From: Rhizophagus irregularis
Taxonomy: Eukaryota > Glomeromycota > Glomeromycetes > Glomerales > Glomeraceae
Reading direction: 5' to 3'
DNA: 64,000 nt
NCBI RefSeq assembly: GCF_026210795.1
Contig: NC_089449.1
Span: 682,001-746,000, forward strand
Below the pieces are notes generated by a model, which saw only the letters and a program-made list of their open reading frames with translations, was not told the origin of the DNA and did not search any database. The first letter of the stretch is position 1. Every line of letters starts with the position of its first letter. Shown piece by piece: positions 25,201-37,631 of the stretch. Made by a program: the position numbers and the translations under genes.

Positions 25201-27321
25201 CCCGCTCGTGATGTTGCTAGACATTTTGTACAAAGATGGAATTTCATTAAAGATGAAAAGGCTTATAATAAAGAAAAGTTCCCATTTTTAACTCCAAAAG
25301 GAGAATATGTTAGTACTCGCGATGAAAGTTTATTCAGAGGTACTTGTGATGTGCAATTGCTAAGAAGTAGTGCAGAGTGGAGTAGTGGGATTAAACAGGA
25401 GGTGAGTAATGTTTTGCATAATAATTATTTATTTATCAAATCAGATTTAAATGATTACGCTTATTTATAACTCTGATATTTTTAATTGTTCAAATTAGAA
25501 TTCTATCTATAATGCTTATGTTCATTTAATTCGAACTTCCAAACATTTTATTTATATTGAAAATCAATTTTTCAGTAAGTTTTTATATTTTGAAAATAAA
25601 TAATATTTTAAGCAACTAGTATTTCAAGTAACTTTTTATTTATTCATTTTTAATTTCTCATATTACGATATTAGTCACTTCCACCGAACATGAAAACAAT
25701 TATGTTATTAAAAATAGGATTGGAGAGGTATTTTATTAAATTTTAATTACAATATCAAAAGTTGCCTTTAATCTATAACTGGTACTAGAACTTAGCATTT
25801 TTTTGATTTAAATCAATTTATTGTTATTTTTATTTTTATTTTTTTAGGCTATTGTTGAACGAGTGAAGCGAGCTCATAAAAATAATGAAAAATTCCGTAT
25901 AATAGTTATTATGCCTTTATTACCTGCATTCGAAGCCGATTTAAGTTCAAAAGATGCTGGAACAATCCGGTAAATAATAAAAAACCCTTTGGGAAGGGTA
26001 AATGATCCATTTTCTAATTTTAATGTTTTTTTATTTTATTTTATTTTTTTAGTATGGTCATGCATTGGCAATATGTTTCAATATGTCGAGGCGGGAAATC
26101 AGTTTTAGAGAAAATTGCAGAGGAAAAAATTAATCCGGAAGATTATATTTCATTTTTTGCTTTGCGTGGTTATGATAGAATTCATGCAAATGATGATAAG
26201 GGAAAGAAAACTGATGGTTCATCAACGGATCATACTAAACAAGATTCTTTCTCAGATGAACAATCTCGCCCAATTTCGGATGGTAGAATTGGCGGTGAGC
26301 CAGTTATCCCGTCAGGCATAAAACAGATGGATCCAAAACAAAATTTTGTAACCGAAGAGGTTTATATCCATAGTAAATTAATGATTGTAGATGATAGATT
26401 TGTGATTTGCGGTTCAGGTTTGTTCAAGAATCAATTTAATATACTCACTTTATTAACGCATATTTGAGATGATAATTTTCTAAAAAAAAACTTTTTATAT
26501 AGCTAATATAAATGACAGATCACAGGTTGGAAATCGTGATTCGGAAATTGCAATTGTTATTGAAGATAAGAAACATGTCAAATCACGCATGAACGGGTTG
26601 GAAGTAAGTGATTATTTTAAATTAATTCTTCGAATTTCTTCTTTTATTTTAATTATTTCTTTTAAATTTTATAATTTTATAGTATCAAGCATCAAAATTT
26701 GCATACACATTACGGAGCAGCCTTTTCAAGGAACATTTGGGAATATGTGAACCACAAGACCATTCGTCAGTTACGAAAAGTTCTCTGCCGCCCGTGAGTA
26801 GAGAAATATTATTTGATTTATTACACGAAAGAGATAGATCTATTTCTTCAATATTAGATGATGATATGAATTATAAACAACCTAAAATTAAACATCCAAC
26901 AAAAGAAGATTTAATTGTTATGGATCCACTCTCTGATGAATTTTATGATCATTGGAAAACAACTGCGAAAAACAATTCTGAAACATATCGATCGGTATTT
27001 AGATGTATTCCTGATAAGAATGGTGTGTATCATTTTTTTTTTGAATGTCTTTTAATGTTTTGGAATTTGATTAAAATAATTTTATTAAATATCTTTTATT
27101 TAGTAACGTCATGGGATGAGTATAAACACTTCGTTCCTGATCAAACTAAAGTCCCCATAGGGCATGTTGCAAATTCGGAGACTCCTATAGATGAAACAGT
27201 TAAAAAATTGAATAATATTCGTGGACATTTAGTTGAATTTCCTTATGAATTTTTAAATAAAGAAAATTTATTAGGAAGTGTAATTTCAAATGCCGTAACT
27301 CCCGCTGAAATATTTACATAG
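22262..27321 (+). CDS. PLD1: phospholipase D, PX-PH-HKD type
   Basis: I place 18 exons that sum to 3567 nt (1188 residues plus stop) with every junction in frame; exons 3 (23097-23123, 27 nt) and 8 (24680-24688, 9 nt) are tiny. The enzyme hydrolyses phosphatidylcholine to phosphatidic acid and choline. Order: a disordered acidic N terminus, a PX-like region (FRIELEYGDVKWVIKRSGYE), a PH-like region (WEKEWVIVRDS...), then two catalytic motifs HxKxxxxD: HEKMVVVD (24683 and 24769 on) and HSKLMIVD in exon 15, the second followed by GSANINDRSQVGNRDSEIA. HRNIRVQRHPDHG and the GGLDLCFGRYD motif are also typical of PLD1/Spo14. Both active-site motifs are intact, so it should be active. Family assignment is very firm; the symbol is by family. 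Confidence 0.95.
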
Positions 27322-27643
27322 TTTAAAAATACAAAAATTTTCATATAGCTAGCTTATTTAATATTTATTTTATTCATATTATTTATTTGTATTTATTACC
27401 ATAAATATTATAAAAATCAATAAAATCAAGTTTATTCTTTTTAATTAAAATGAGTTCATCATTTGAGATCGACTGTACAGCAGACCTGATAATCATATGT
27501 CTTGAGGTCATATTTATAAATGTTTCACAAAATTTGCCCAGAGATTTTAATCATATTGATTATATAAACAATCATTATTAACTTTCCAAAAAAAATTTTT
27601 TTTTTTTCTTTTTTAAAAAAAAGCTTTTTTTTAAAAAATTTAA
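27322..27643. other. short intergenic region, 5' flank of family member B
   Basis: AT-rich with T/A homopolymers just before the ATG of member B. Nothing else seen. Confidence 0.45.
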
Positions 27644-29000
27644 ATGAACCCACCAAGATATGATGGAACTGTCCATCCAGATGAATGGATTAAACAAATT
27701 AGAACATTTTGTTATTTTAAACAAATTACAGAAGAACAAGAAATAGTAAAATTTTGTAAATCAATGATACATTCAACGATTAATATTAATAATAATAATG
27801 GTAATAATGATAATAATAATAATAATAATAATAATGAAATAGAAGAAATCAATACATTAGATTCACTTTCAAATGCTTTAAAATCTCATATAACATTTCA
27901 AATACTTAAAGATACATGTAAAAGAAAATTACAAGTATTAAAATTTGCACCAGAAATTCATGGAGGAGATACAGCAAAATTTATTTCATATTTTAATATG
28001 AAATGTTTTGATGCTGAAATAAATGATTTAGAAGAACAAAAGAAATTATTATTTCATAGTTTTTCTGATGATTTTTTTCGTAAAGAATTTAATAAACAAA
28101 TTCATAACGTTAATTCAAAAGAAGTTTTATTTAAATTATTTAATAATATAGTTAATGAATATTCTAAGTTAATTAAATATGGTAATTTTGTATCTTTAAA
28201 ACATATTACTACTGGAAAATATTTGACTACTGATGATAAAAAATATCTTACTGGTTCAAGAGGTCAAATTGTAAGTAATTATTTTTTTTTATTTTCCTCG
28301 AAAATTTTAAAAGATTTTTAAAAAATTCTTTTTCTTTTTTTAAAGGTATTTTCAACTGATGCATTACCTGAAGCTAATGCTATATGGAAAATTAATTATC
28401 CATTTGGAAGTCAACCTAAAGCAAATAATGAAATAGTATCATATGGAGATACGATCAGTTTACAAAATAAATTAGGAAAGATGTTATGGGCGTATCCAAA
28501 TTATAAATCTCCAACTTCTGGTCACGTTGAAGGTATTTAAAATGTATATTCTAATCCAGATTATATATATATATTACATATACATGAATGTCTTATTAAT
28601 TTTTCTAATCGTTTTTAGTTAGTTGTTATTCAATGAATCAATATAATAATTGGATGATTGAACCAAATATTAGTAATATTAGTACAAAGAAAAATAGTAA
28701 TGAAGAAAAAAGATATTTAAAATCAGAAGATAAAATAGTTATTGTAAATGAAAGTAAAGAAAAAGTTATGATTTTACATAGTCATAATATTAAATTTACT
28801 TTAGATAATTCATTATATCAAGAAGTTTTTTGTCATGATAATAGAATTCATTTAAAAGATGAGGTGAGTTTATAAAAAAAAGAAAAAAAAAAGATTAGAA
28901 AAAAAAATTATTATTATTTTTTTTTTATTGAAAATTACTAATTTTTTTTTTATATATGTAATATATTTTATAGTGGTGTATCGAACTTGTTGAACATTAA
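27644..29000 (+). CDS. gag-like + MIR-repeat family protein, member B (361 aa)
   Basis: Exons 27644-28270, 28346-28532, 28619-28863 and 28974-29000 join in frame with phases 0, 1 and 0. It starts PPRYDGTVHPDEWIKQIRTF. A low-complexity Asn run (codons about 45-65) is inserted in the gag-like half. The MIR half starts at about VSLKHITTGKYLTT and ends YQEVFCHDNRIHLKDE plus the last exon WCIELVEH. It is intermediate between member A and the tight group C-H and opens the tandem cluster. Function is unknown. Confidence 0.75.
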
Positions 29001-29353
29001 AAAAAATACATTAAAAAATACATTTTAAAGATTTTTTTTTTACAAAAATACATTTTATGTTTTTAATATTTTAATTTTCAAGAAAAAAAGGATATTTTAA
29101 ATTTAAAATTAATTTTTTTTTTTAAAAAAACAATGTAACTTTTTAATAAAAAATGTCCGGCTTCGTATCATAGTAAAATTTTATCTTATGTTCGCACGTG
29201 ACAGATGATATACATGATAATCGACATACTATATATATGTTTATATTTGCGTTTCATAATGAACCAGTATAAAACTGGATATTAATTAAATATATAAATA
29301 AATAAAATGCCAAGTTCTTTTTCATTAAAAATTTACGCTTTTTTTTAAAAAAT
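29001..29353. promoter_or_regulatory. promoter region of family member C
   Basis: Shared blocks: TTCGCACGTGACA...GATAATCGACAT (about 29190-29228, with a CACGTG E-box/G-box) and AACCAGTATAAAACTGGATA with a TATA box at 29268-29274, 86 nt before the ATG. The same blocks, in the same order, precede member D and in part F and G. Confidence 0.6.
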
Positions 29354-30620
29354 ATGGATATTCCAAAATATGACGGAAATATTCATCCAGATGAATGGAT
29401 AAATGATATTCAAAAGTATCTTAAACTTAGATACACAGGTGATAATTATTTGAATATTGCTATATCATTAGTAGATTCCAATATTATCTCACTTCCAACT
29501 AATATTGATAGTTTTGAAGAACTTCGTAATACACTTAAAGAGGATATTTCTTTTACAGTATTTAAATGTACAAATAAAAGGTTATTAGAATTATTAAAAT
29601 ATATACCCGAAAAAGAAGGTGGAAATACTTCAAAATTTATTTCAGATTTTCGTAAATTATGTTACAATTCTGAAATTAATGATATACGAGAGCAAAAAAA
29701 TTATTTTTGTAATACACTTCCAAAACTTCCAAATAAGAATGATACCGATTGTTATAATTATCTTCTGGAATTTATCAAGAGAAGGGAGAAAATCAAATCA
29801 ATGAATGATTTAGTTAAAGAATTCGTGGAAATTATTACAGTTGAATTAAATTTAATTAAAAATGGATCTATTGTAGCTTTAAAGCACGTTGTTACAGGAA
29901 AATATTTAAGTTCGATTGAAAATTTACGTTATACAACTGGAAGCATGAATCAGCTGGTATATCTATTTATACATTTCTTTTTATTACATCAATAATTAAC
30001 TTTATTCAATTATTTTAGGCTTTTGCGGGCAGCCCAGAGCCTGATCTAAATGCTTTATGGAAAATCGAATTTAGTGGAAAATTAGCTATGTATAATAAAA
30101 CTTCTATAAGATTACGACATGTTAAATCTGACAATATTCTTGGATTACGTTTTTTTTTCAATAGACATGGATATTTTTATTGCAAATCTCCGATAACCGA
30201 ACATGCAGAAGGTAATAAATTGAAAATTTTTTACTTAATTTATTATTAATTAAAGAGATAAAAAGTAATCAATAGTAATTCTTTTTAGTGTGTTGTGACG
30301 GAAATGAAAATCTTTGGAAGTTTAATTATAGTAAATTAGAAAATCACCAAGGATATTTGAAGTCAAATGATATTATTAATCTTAGTATTGCTAAAGAGTA
30401 TGATAATTATAAAATTTCATTTTTACGTAGTCATGACGTTCAATTTACTATTGAAAATAATATTTTTCAAGAAGTTGTTTGCCATAGCGAAAGATTAGGA
30501 GGGAATGATGAAGTAAGTTTTTTATTTTGTTTTGTATTTGAAATGTTCAATAAATAAAAAATTTATTTATTTATTTTTTATTTTTGTTAGTGGCGCATTG
30601 AACTTATTAGTCAAGATTGA
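29354..30620 (+). CDS. gag-like + MIR-repeat family protein, member C (349 aa)
   Basis: Exons 29354-29956, 30019-30211, 30289-30512 and 30591-30620 join in frame (phases 0, 1, 0). The N-terminal half runs from MDIPKYDGNIHPDEWI through SFEELRNTLKEDISF and GGNTSKFISDFRKLCYNSEI, which matches the Gag capsid layout (DG...PDEW start, conserved FxxFRxLC helix). The C-terminal half has MIR features: VALKHVVTGKYLSS, SPITEH, FLRSHDVQFTI, FQEVVCHSERLGGNDE|WRIELI. There is no protease or reverse transcriptase and no zinc knuckle, and the gene has introns, so it behaves as a host gene rather than an element. The intron positions are the same as in all other members. Confidence 0.8.
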
Positions 30621-31195
30621 ATAAATTAGGATGTGAGTTATATTCGAGAAAATATAAATTATTTTAGTTTATTTATCAAAAATTTGAATTCCTTAATTAT
30701 AAGTAGCCATAATTTTTGTGCATAATATTTATTCTAATATTTGATTTTAATAATCATAAATAAATAGTACTGGATCCACGATGTTTTCCTTAAAAAAATC
30801 ACTTGTAATATTGATAGTTCAAACTTTCAATAAACAAACTACATGCGTCGACTATTATAAAAGAGATCGCGGTAATCCATTTTCAGAAATATTGACAATT
30901 CTAAGTGTCGCTGTTTACGATTTATAAAATGATCAATACTCAAGTTGCCAACATTTTTTGATTATGACAGTAAAATCTATTACAATTTATTTGTCTGTTA
31001 AAAATATATAGCAAATTTGTTATTTTAATAGTATGATAAGTTTCAATTATTTGAGAGATTTTTTACATTTTTTTGTCTGTTAAATGTAAAAAGTATATAA
31101 TTTTTTTATTAATCAACACTTTAAGAAAAATAAATATCGGTAATAATAATATTGCTTTCAGTATGTCAGAATGTCAGATGCTCAGATCACGTGAA

Positions 31196-31309
31196 GCAAA
31201 TGTATCGTTCTTATACGTGTACGACATACTATCTTATACGACGTATATGTCACATAATATAGGTCGTATAAGATAGTATGTCGTACACGTATAAGAACGA
31301 TACATTTGC
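31196..31309. repeat. long perfect hairpin / MITE-like inverted repeat
   Basis: Two 47-bp arms (31196-31242 and 31263-31309) are perfect reverse complements around a 20-bp loop. The corresponding place upstream of copy E (about 33405) lacks it, so it is a recent insertion in the promoter region of member D. If transcribed it would fold into a strong stem and could feed small-RNA production. Confidence 0.85.
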
Positions 31310-31489
31310 CACTGTGAATGTCATTTAGTTGTGTTCGCACGTGATAATAATATGCATGATAATCGACATGTTTGTTAACGCGCGTAATACGCGCTTCTTC
31401 ATAAACCAATATAAAACTGGATATAAAAAACGCGGTCCAAAATTTTACGCTTCTTTCTTAAAAAAAAAAAACTTTAGAAATATAAAAAT
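31310..31489 (+). promoter_or_regulatory. promoter region of family member D
   Basis: Contains the shared GTTCGCACGTGATAATAATATG...GATAATCGACATG block (about 31330-31372) and AACCAATATAAAACTGGATA with TATAAAA at 31410-31416, 80 nt before the ATG. Confidence 0.6.
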
Positions 31490-32729
31490 ATGGATATTCC
31501 AAAATATAACGGAAATATTCATCCAGATGAATGGATAAATGATATTCAAAAATATCTTGCACTTAGGAAATATGATAAAAATTATTTGGATATTGCTATA
31601 TCATTAGTAGATTCCAATATTATCTCACTTCCAACTAAAATTAATAGTTTTGAAGAACTTAGTAACGCACTTAAAGAGGATACTTCTTTTACATTATTTA
31701 AATGTACTAATAAAAGGTTATTAGAATTATTAAAATATATTCCTGAAAAAGCAGGTGGAAATACTTCAAAATTTATGTCAGATTTTCGTAAATTATGTTA
31801 CAATTCTGAAATTAATGACATAGAAGAACAAAAAAATTATTTTTGTAATACACTTCCGAAACTTCCAAATAATAATGATACCGATTGTTATTATTATCTT
31901 CTGGAATTTATTAAGAAAAGGGAGAAAATCAAATCAATGAATGATTTGGTTAAAGAATTTGCGGAAATTATTGCGGATGAATTAAATTTAATTAGAAATA
32001 GATCTATTATAGCTTTAAAGCATGTTGCTACAGGAAAATATTTAAGCTCAATTGACAATTTGCGTTATACAACTGGAAGCAAGCGTCAACTGGTATTTCT
32101 ATTTATACATTTCTTTTTTATTGCATCAATGATTAACTTTATTCAATTATTTTAGGCTTTTGCAGGCAGCCCAGAGCCTGATCTAAATGCTTTATGGAAA
32201 ATTGAGTTTAGTGGAAAATTACCTATGTATAATAAAACTTCTATACAATTACGACATATCAAATCTGGCAGTGTTCTTGGATTATATTATGATTACAACT
32301 ATTATGCTTATTGCAAATCTCCGATAACTGAACATACAGAAGGTAATAAATTAAAGATTTTTTATTTAATTTATCATTAATTAAAGAGATAGAAAGTAAT
32401 CAATAGTAATCCTTTTTAGTGTGTTGTAACGGAAGTGAAGATCTTTGGAAGTTTAAGCATATTAAATTAGAAAATCACCAAGGATATTTGAAGTCAAATG
32501 ATATTATTAATCTTAGTATTGCTAAATCGTTTTTGCGTAGTCATGATGTTCAATTTACTATTGGAAATGATACTTTTCAAGAAGTTGTTTGCCATAGCGA
32601 AAGATTAGGAGGGAATGATGAAGTAAGTTAAAATTTTGTTTTGTATTTGAAATATTCAATAAATAAAAAATTTATTTATTTATTTTTTATTTTTGTTAGT
32701 GGCGCATTGAACTTATTAGTCAAGATTAA
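31490..32729 (+). CDS. gag-like + MIR-repeat family protein, member D (340 aa)
   Basis: Exons 31490-32092, 32156-32342, 32420-32622 and 32700-32729 join in frame. It is nearly identical to member C over most of its length and in the introns, so the pair arose by recent tandem duplication. It differs by a shorter third exon (deletion before FLRSHDVQFTIG). The gag-like half (DIPKYNGNIHPDEWINDIQK) and the MIR half (IIALKHVATGKYLSS) are both intact. Confidence 0.8.
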
Positions 32730-33190
32730 ATAAATTAGGATGTGAGTTAATTTCGAGAAAATATAAATTATTTTGGTTTATTTATCAAAAATAAGAATTC
32801 CTTAATTATTGATAACTTAAGTAGCCATAATTTTTGTGCATAATATTTATTCTAATATTTAATAATTATAAATAAATAAATAGTACTGGATCCACGATGT
32901 TTTTCCTTAAAAAATCACTTGTAATATTGATAGTTCAAACTTTCAATGAACAAACTACATACGCCGACTATATCGCGGTAATCTATTTTCTGAAATATTA
33001 TTCACGTAAATATAAGTGTCGCTGTTCACGATTTATGTACTCAAGCTGCCAACATTTCTGATTATGACAGTAAAATCTATTACCAATTTATTTGTCTGTT
33101 AAAAATATATAGCGAATTTGTTATTTTAATAGTATGATAAGTTTCAATTATTTGAGACATTTTTTTTGTCTGTTATATGTAAAAAGTATA

Positions 33191-33314
33191 TACTTTACAG
33201 ATCGTAGCGATGGCTTAATGCGCAGTAACTGCATATATGTAATCTCTTTACGATTACATAATGTGGTCACTATGTATTAATCCATCGCTACGATCTTGAA
33301 GTTTCTGTAAAGTA
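33191..33314. mobile_element. MITE-like insertion with TACTTTACAGA termini
   Basis: Ends TACTTTACAGA / TCTGTAAAGTA are perfect inverted repeats, and next to them GATCGTAGCGATGG pairs with CCATCGCTACGATC. TA flanks and its absence from the equivalent place after member B/C copies (about 31095) indicate an inserted non-autonomous DNA transposon with TA target duplication. Confidence 0.8.
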
Positions 33315-33552
33315 ACTTTTTTTATTAATCAACACTTTAAGAAAAATAAATATCGGTAAATAATAATATTGTTTTCGTTTTCTATTATTGAAGAATGCTC
33401 AGTATGTCAGTTCACTGTGAATGTCATTTAGTTTGTAGATTTTTGTGTTCGCACATGATAAATGATATGATAATCTAAACCAATATAACTGAACGCAGAG
33501 TCCAAAATTTCACGCTTTTTTCTTAAAAAAAAAACTTTAAAAATATAAAAAT

Positions 33553-34777
33553 ATGGATATTCCAAAATATGACGGAAATATTCATCCAGATGAAATGGAT
33601 AAATGATATTCAAAAATATCTTAAACTTAGATACATAGCTAAACACGATGATGATTATTTGAATATTGCTATATCATTAGTAGATTCTAATATTATCACA
33701 CTTCCAGCTAAAATTAATAGTTTGAAGAACTTAGTAACGCACTTAAAGAGGATATTTCTTTTACATTATTTAAATGTACAAATACAAGGTTATTAGAATC
33801 ATTAAGATATATTACTGAAGGTAATACTTCAAAATTTATTTCAGATTTCCGTAAATTATGTTACAATTCTGAAATTAATGATATAGGAAAATAGGAAAGC
33901 AGAAAAATTATTTTTGTAATACACTTCAAAACTTCAAAATGATGATGATAACGATTGTTTTAATTATCTTCTGGAATTTATTAAGAGAAAGAAGAAAATA
34001 AAATCAATGAATGATTTAGTAAAAGAATTTGCGAAAATTATTGCAGATGAATCAAATTTAATCAGGAATAATTCTATTGTAGCTTTAAAGCATGATGTTG
34101 CTACAGGAAAATATTTAAGTTCAATTGACAATTTGTGTTATATAACTGGAAGCAAGAATCAACTGGTATATCTATTTATACATTTCTTTTTTATTGCATC
34201 AATGATTAACTTTATTCAATTATTTTAGGCTTTTGCAGGCAGCCCAGAGCCTGATCTAAACGCTTTATGGAAAATTAGTACATTTAAAGAAAAATTCCCT
34301 ATGTATAATAAAACTTCTATAAAATTACGACATATCAAATCTGGCAATGTTCTTGGATTATGTAATTTTTATAAAGATGGATTTTTTTTATCACAAATCT
34401 CCGATAACTGAACATACAGAAGGTAATAAATTAAAAATTTTTTAATTTATTATATTAAAGAGATAGAAAGTAATCAATAGTAATTCTTTTTAGTATGTTG
34501 TAACGGAAATGAAAATAGTTAAAAGTTTAATTATAGTAAATTAGAAAATCACCAAGTCAAATGATATTATTAATCTTAGTATTGCTAAATCGTTTGGTAA
34601 TTATCAAAATTCATTTTTACGTAGTCATGATGTTCAATTTAGATACTTTTCAAGAAATTGTTGGTCATAACGAAATAATAGAAGAAGTAAGTTATTTTTT
34701 GTATACGAAATATTTAATTAAATATTTATTTTTTTTTTCTTTATTAGTGGTGCATTGAACTTATTAAACGAGTTTAA
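33553..34777 (+). pseudogene. broken gag-like + MIR family copy E
   Basis: The copy keeps the ATG (GATATTCCAAAATATGAC) and the four-exon layout up to the last-exon WCIELI-type end near 34748. It has an extra A just before the TGG of the DEW motif (about 33594), a lost T before the FEEL motif (about 33722), a missing stretch before GNTSKF, a GGAAAATAG scramble near 33890, an extra codon in KHDVATG and a deletion in the FTIGNDTF region of exon 3. These lesions are spread over the gene, so it is a pseudogene and not a single sequencing error. Confidence 0.85.
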
Positions 34778-35940
34778 ATAAAGTAGGATGTGAGTTACTA
34801 CATTCGAATTACTTCTCAAAAAATTTTGATAATCATAATAAATAAATAGCACTAGATCCATAACGATTTCCTTAAAAAGTCGTCATCTATAATATTGATA
34901 GCTCAATCTTCAATAAACTAGTACGTAAACTAACTATTCTAAATTTCTAATTAAAAAAAAAGTCACAAGTTGGAAGTTATAGTGTTACCCACCAGTCCAC
35001 TAAAGGTATTGTATTTGCGTATCTCGAACGACTCAAGAATATTGAGCGTTATGATTGTTAACACTAATTGATTCAACTTATAAAACAAACAGATATGGTT
35101 AGCACTATTCACCTTGTATATCCGTGGAAGTCTCTAATTGTTGTCATTTTCAGAAATATTGACAATCAACATATCGATGTATATAAGTAAATAAAATTAC
35201 TGATAACCCTTATCTGATTTTGAAGCAAAGGTACTTTAAAAGTTTTGATCTGTGTGACATTATCTTTCTGATGCACACCCATAAGATATCATGTATGACT
35301 TTTGTTTCAAATTTATTATTGATACGGGAAATAAAATATATGATTCAACTTGTAGTTGTGATACATAGATTTGCTACACGATAGTTCTATATTAATGCCT
35401 GCAGAGGTTTTTCACTTGTCTAAACTATCTATACTAACACCATGATTGTTTCAATCATCAATATCCTGGATAAAAAAAATTGGTCGTAGGACGTCAGTTA
35501 TAATATCGAAAATAAATCAAATCTTAACTTAGTAAAAGCCCCGCCAAAAACTTCTTGTGTCTTCCATAATGCTAATAAATTTCTCGGGATTCCTGAACGG
35601 AAATTTCATTTACTATATATGCACAGCCACAACAAAAAAAAATATTCATACTTTTTAAAATTGCATGTCTTGTCGGCATTCCTTGTTGGTAGTCCTATTT
35701 ATTTGGGTTTAAAAAATAAAAGCCTTATGTGCTTGCTGCACAACCGCAGTTTATTAAGTTTCGTATTTATTCGCAATTTAACAAGTGTTGTCGCCTTTTT
35801 TTCTTTTATTGATAAAAAATAATTACAAGAGCAGTAATACATTATGTTTCTATCTTGTAAAATACACTCATAAAAATTATTGACATTTGAAATTCTAAAT
35901 ACTAATTGTAAAATCATCACCTCAATAACAATTACGCTAT
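34778..35940. other. intergenic DNA between copy E and the SAM/kinase gene
   Basis: 3' flank sequence shared with the other family copies up to about 34930, then unique sequence. A 67-codon plus-strand frame at 35619 overlaps nothing and looks like chance. Confidence 0.45.
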
Positions 35941-37631
35941 CTAATAAGTATAATGATCAAGCAAATTGGTCAATTTACGTTTCTCTTCATCAAACGATCT
36001 AACGTCACAATGAATTCTTGACATCCCAAAGTCAATTAAGTAAACAACATCATTAGTATCATCAAGCAAAATATTTGCCTCGCGAATATCATTGTGAAGT
36101 ACTCCTCTATCATGAATTGCATTTAATGCAAGGAGACCCATAACTCTTTGCCGTTCAGTTATACGTTTATAATTATTTAAAGCAGAACCAACAAGAGTCA
36201 TGCCAATAGCATAATACATCCCACCGTAAAAGCCATAACACAACAAATTTGGAATATGAATTCCTTGAATATCAGAGAGAATTTTATAAATATTGACTTC
36301 TTGTTGCATTTCTTTCAAGACATGTGGGTTTTTTGATAGGTCAGTACACTTCAAAGCAATTGTATTTCCGCGGAATTCACATAGGAGTGTCTTCCCACTT
36401 CGTCCTTGGCCTAATATACTCTTATACTTGAAATCTGCAAAGCTAAAATCCTGAATAGGTATCTGCATTTTTTCGTTTGTACTAGGAGATGGTTTCTTCT
36501 TAGAAGCTATGACTGTCTTTCTTCCCTTAGTTGATTTAGTAGTTGATTCGAAATAGGACACTGAATGTTTATTTCTTTTATCAGTAGTTATAACAGGATT
36601 TCTAGAAAACGAATCTGCACATAAAACCTGAACCATATATGCATACGTTTTAAGGACCGGTGGTGATTGAGACTGTATTGGAAGGGTCTTTGAAATATAA
36701 AGCACTGATGGTTCATCAGCTGGCCGGCGTAGAAACCAGTGATGTTGATAGGTTGATAACACGCCATACTGAAGTTGAGATTCTTTCATGTAGGTAAAAA
36801 TCTGTCGAATAACATCTCTTGCATGGGTCATTTCATAACGTTGGTTTTTTTGATCGAAATACAGGAATGTTTGTTCACCATCCAATCGGAACAATTGTAA
36901 AATGTGCTCACTCTTGATCTCGATTGGCGCGATAAATTCAAATGAAAACATGGCAGAAAAATCCGGTTTACCGGCGATAGGAACTGATTGTCTCGAAAAT
37001 TCATAGTCCGGCAAAAGGACGTTTAAAACTTTACAAATATTGCAATAAAAAGCAATGCGAATGTCCTCTTCATTAATACAATCCGAGAAGTCGATAAATT
37101 GTGGTCTTCCAAATTTCGGTTCATTGTCAAAGTGAAAATTATTAACTTCTTCGAAAAGATCATCCCAAAGACGAATCTCCCCTGGAAATTGATCACCTGA
37201 ATATGTAATGCTCTGCTGTGAGATAATATTTGGATGATACTCAATAGGTAACGGAACACATGATAATACCTGTTCTTGACTAAGAAGCCCTAAAAAACAA
37301 AAAAAATAGCTTTAACTACGAAAATAAACTGTGTCTGTTGAATAACAAAAGCGCTCGAACTTTAAACTATTTGATTGAACCTACTTTGCTTATTTAACTC
37401 ATCGATAAGATCCTCAAGATCTTCCGTCGGTCCCCCAGGAAAGTTATAAGGATGGGTAAGAAGTCTTTCTCTGGTCAGTTTAAGAAATTGACGACCATTA
37501 ATTCTTTCCCTACGAAAAATTTTATATTCTTTATTTTTAAGGCCAAAGTCCTTTCCTTTTAAAAAAGTGATGAGTTGTTCCGCATCATATCCTTCCACAA
37601 CTTCGGTCGATGGATTAGCAGAAGTGGACAT
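35941..37631 (-). CDS. SAM-like + PD-(D/E)XK-like + protein-kinase protein (Crinkler-type layout)
   Basis: Two exons, 37631-37385 and 37289-35941, join in frame into 531 residues. Residues 15-82 look like a SAM-like helical bundle (YDAEQLITFLKGKDFG ... GPTEDLEDLIDEL). The middle holds GKPDFSAMF followed 8 residues later by PIEIKSE, a D...ExK spacing like PD-(D/E)XK nucleases. The C-terminal half is a kinase: glycine loop GQGRSGKT, Lys in IALKC, HNDIREANIL (catalytic Asp and Asn), DFG in YLIDFGMS, with a very short C-lobe. This combination of nuclease-like and kinase domains is known from Crinkler-type effectors. The gene sits inside the gag/MIR cluster on the opposite strand. The kinase is firm; the nuclease and SAM calls are moderate. 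Confidence 0.75.

Noticed and set aside
35619-35822. 67-codon frame near the SAM/kinase gene
   Set aside because: It lacks any family resemblance and overlaps the 3' flank of a clear gene.
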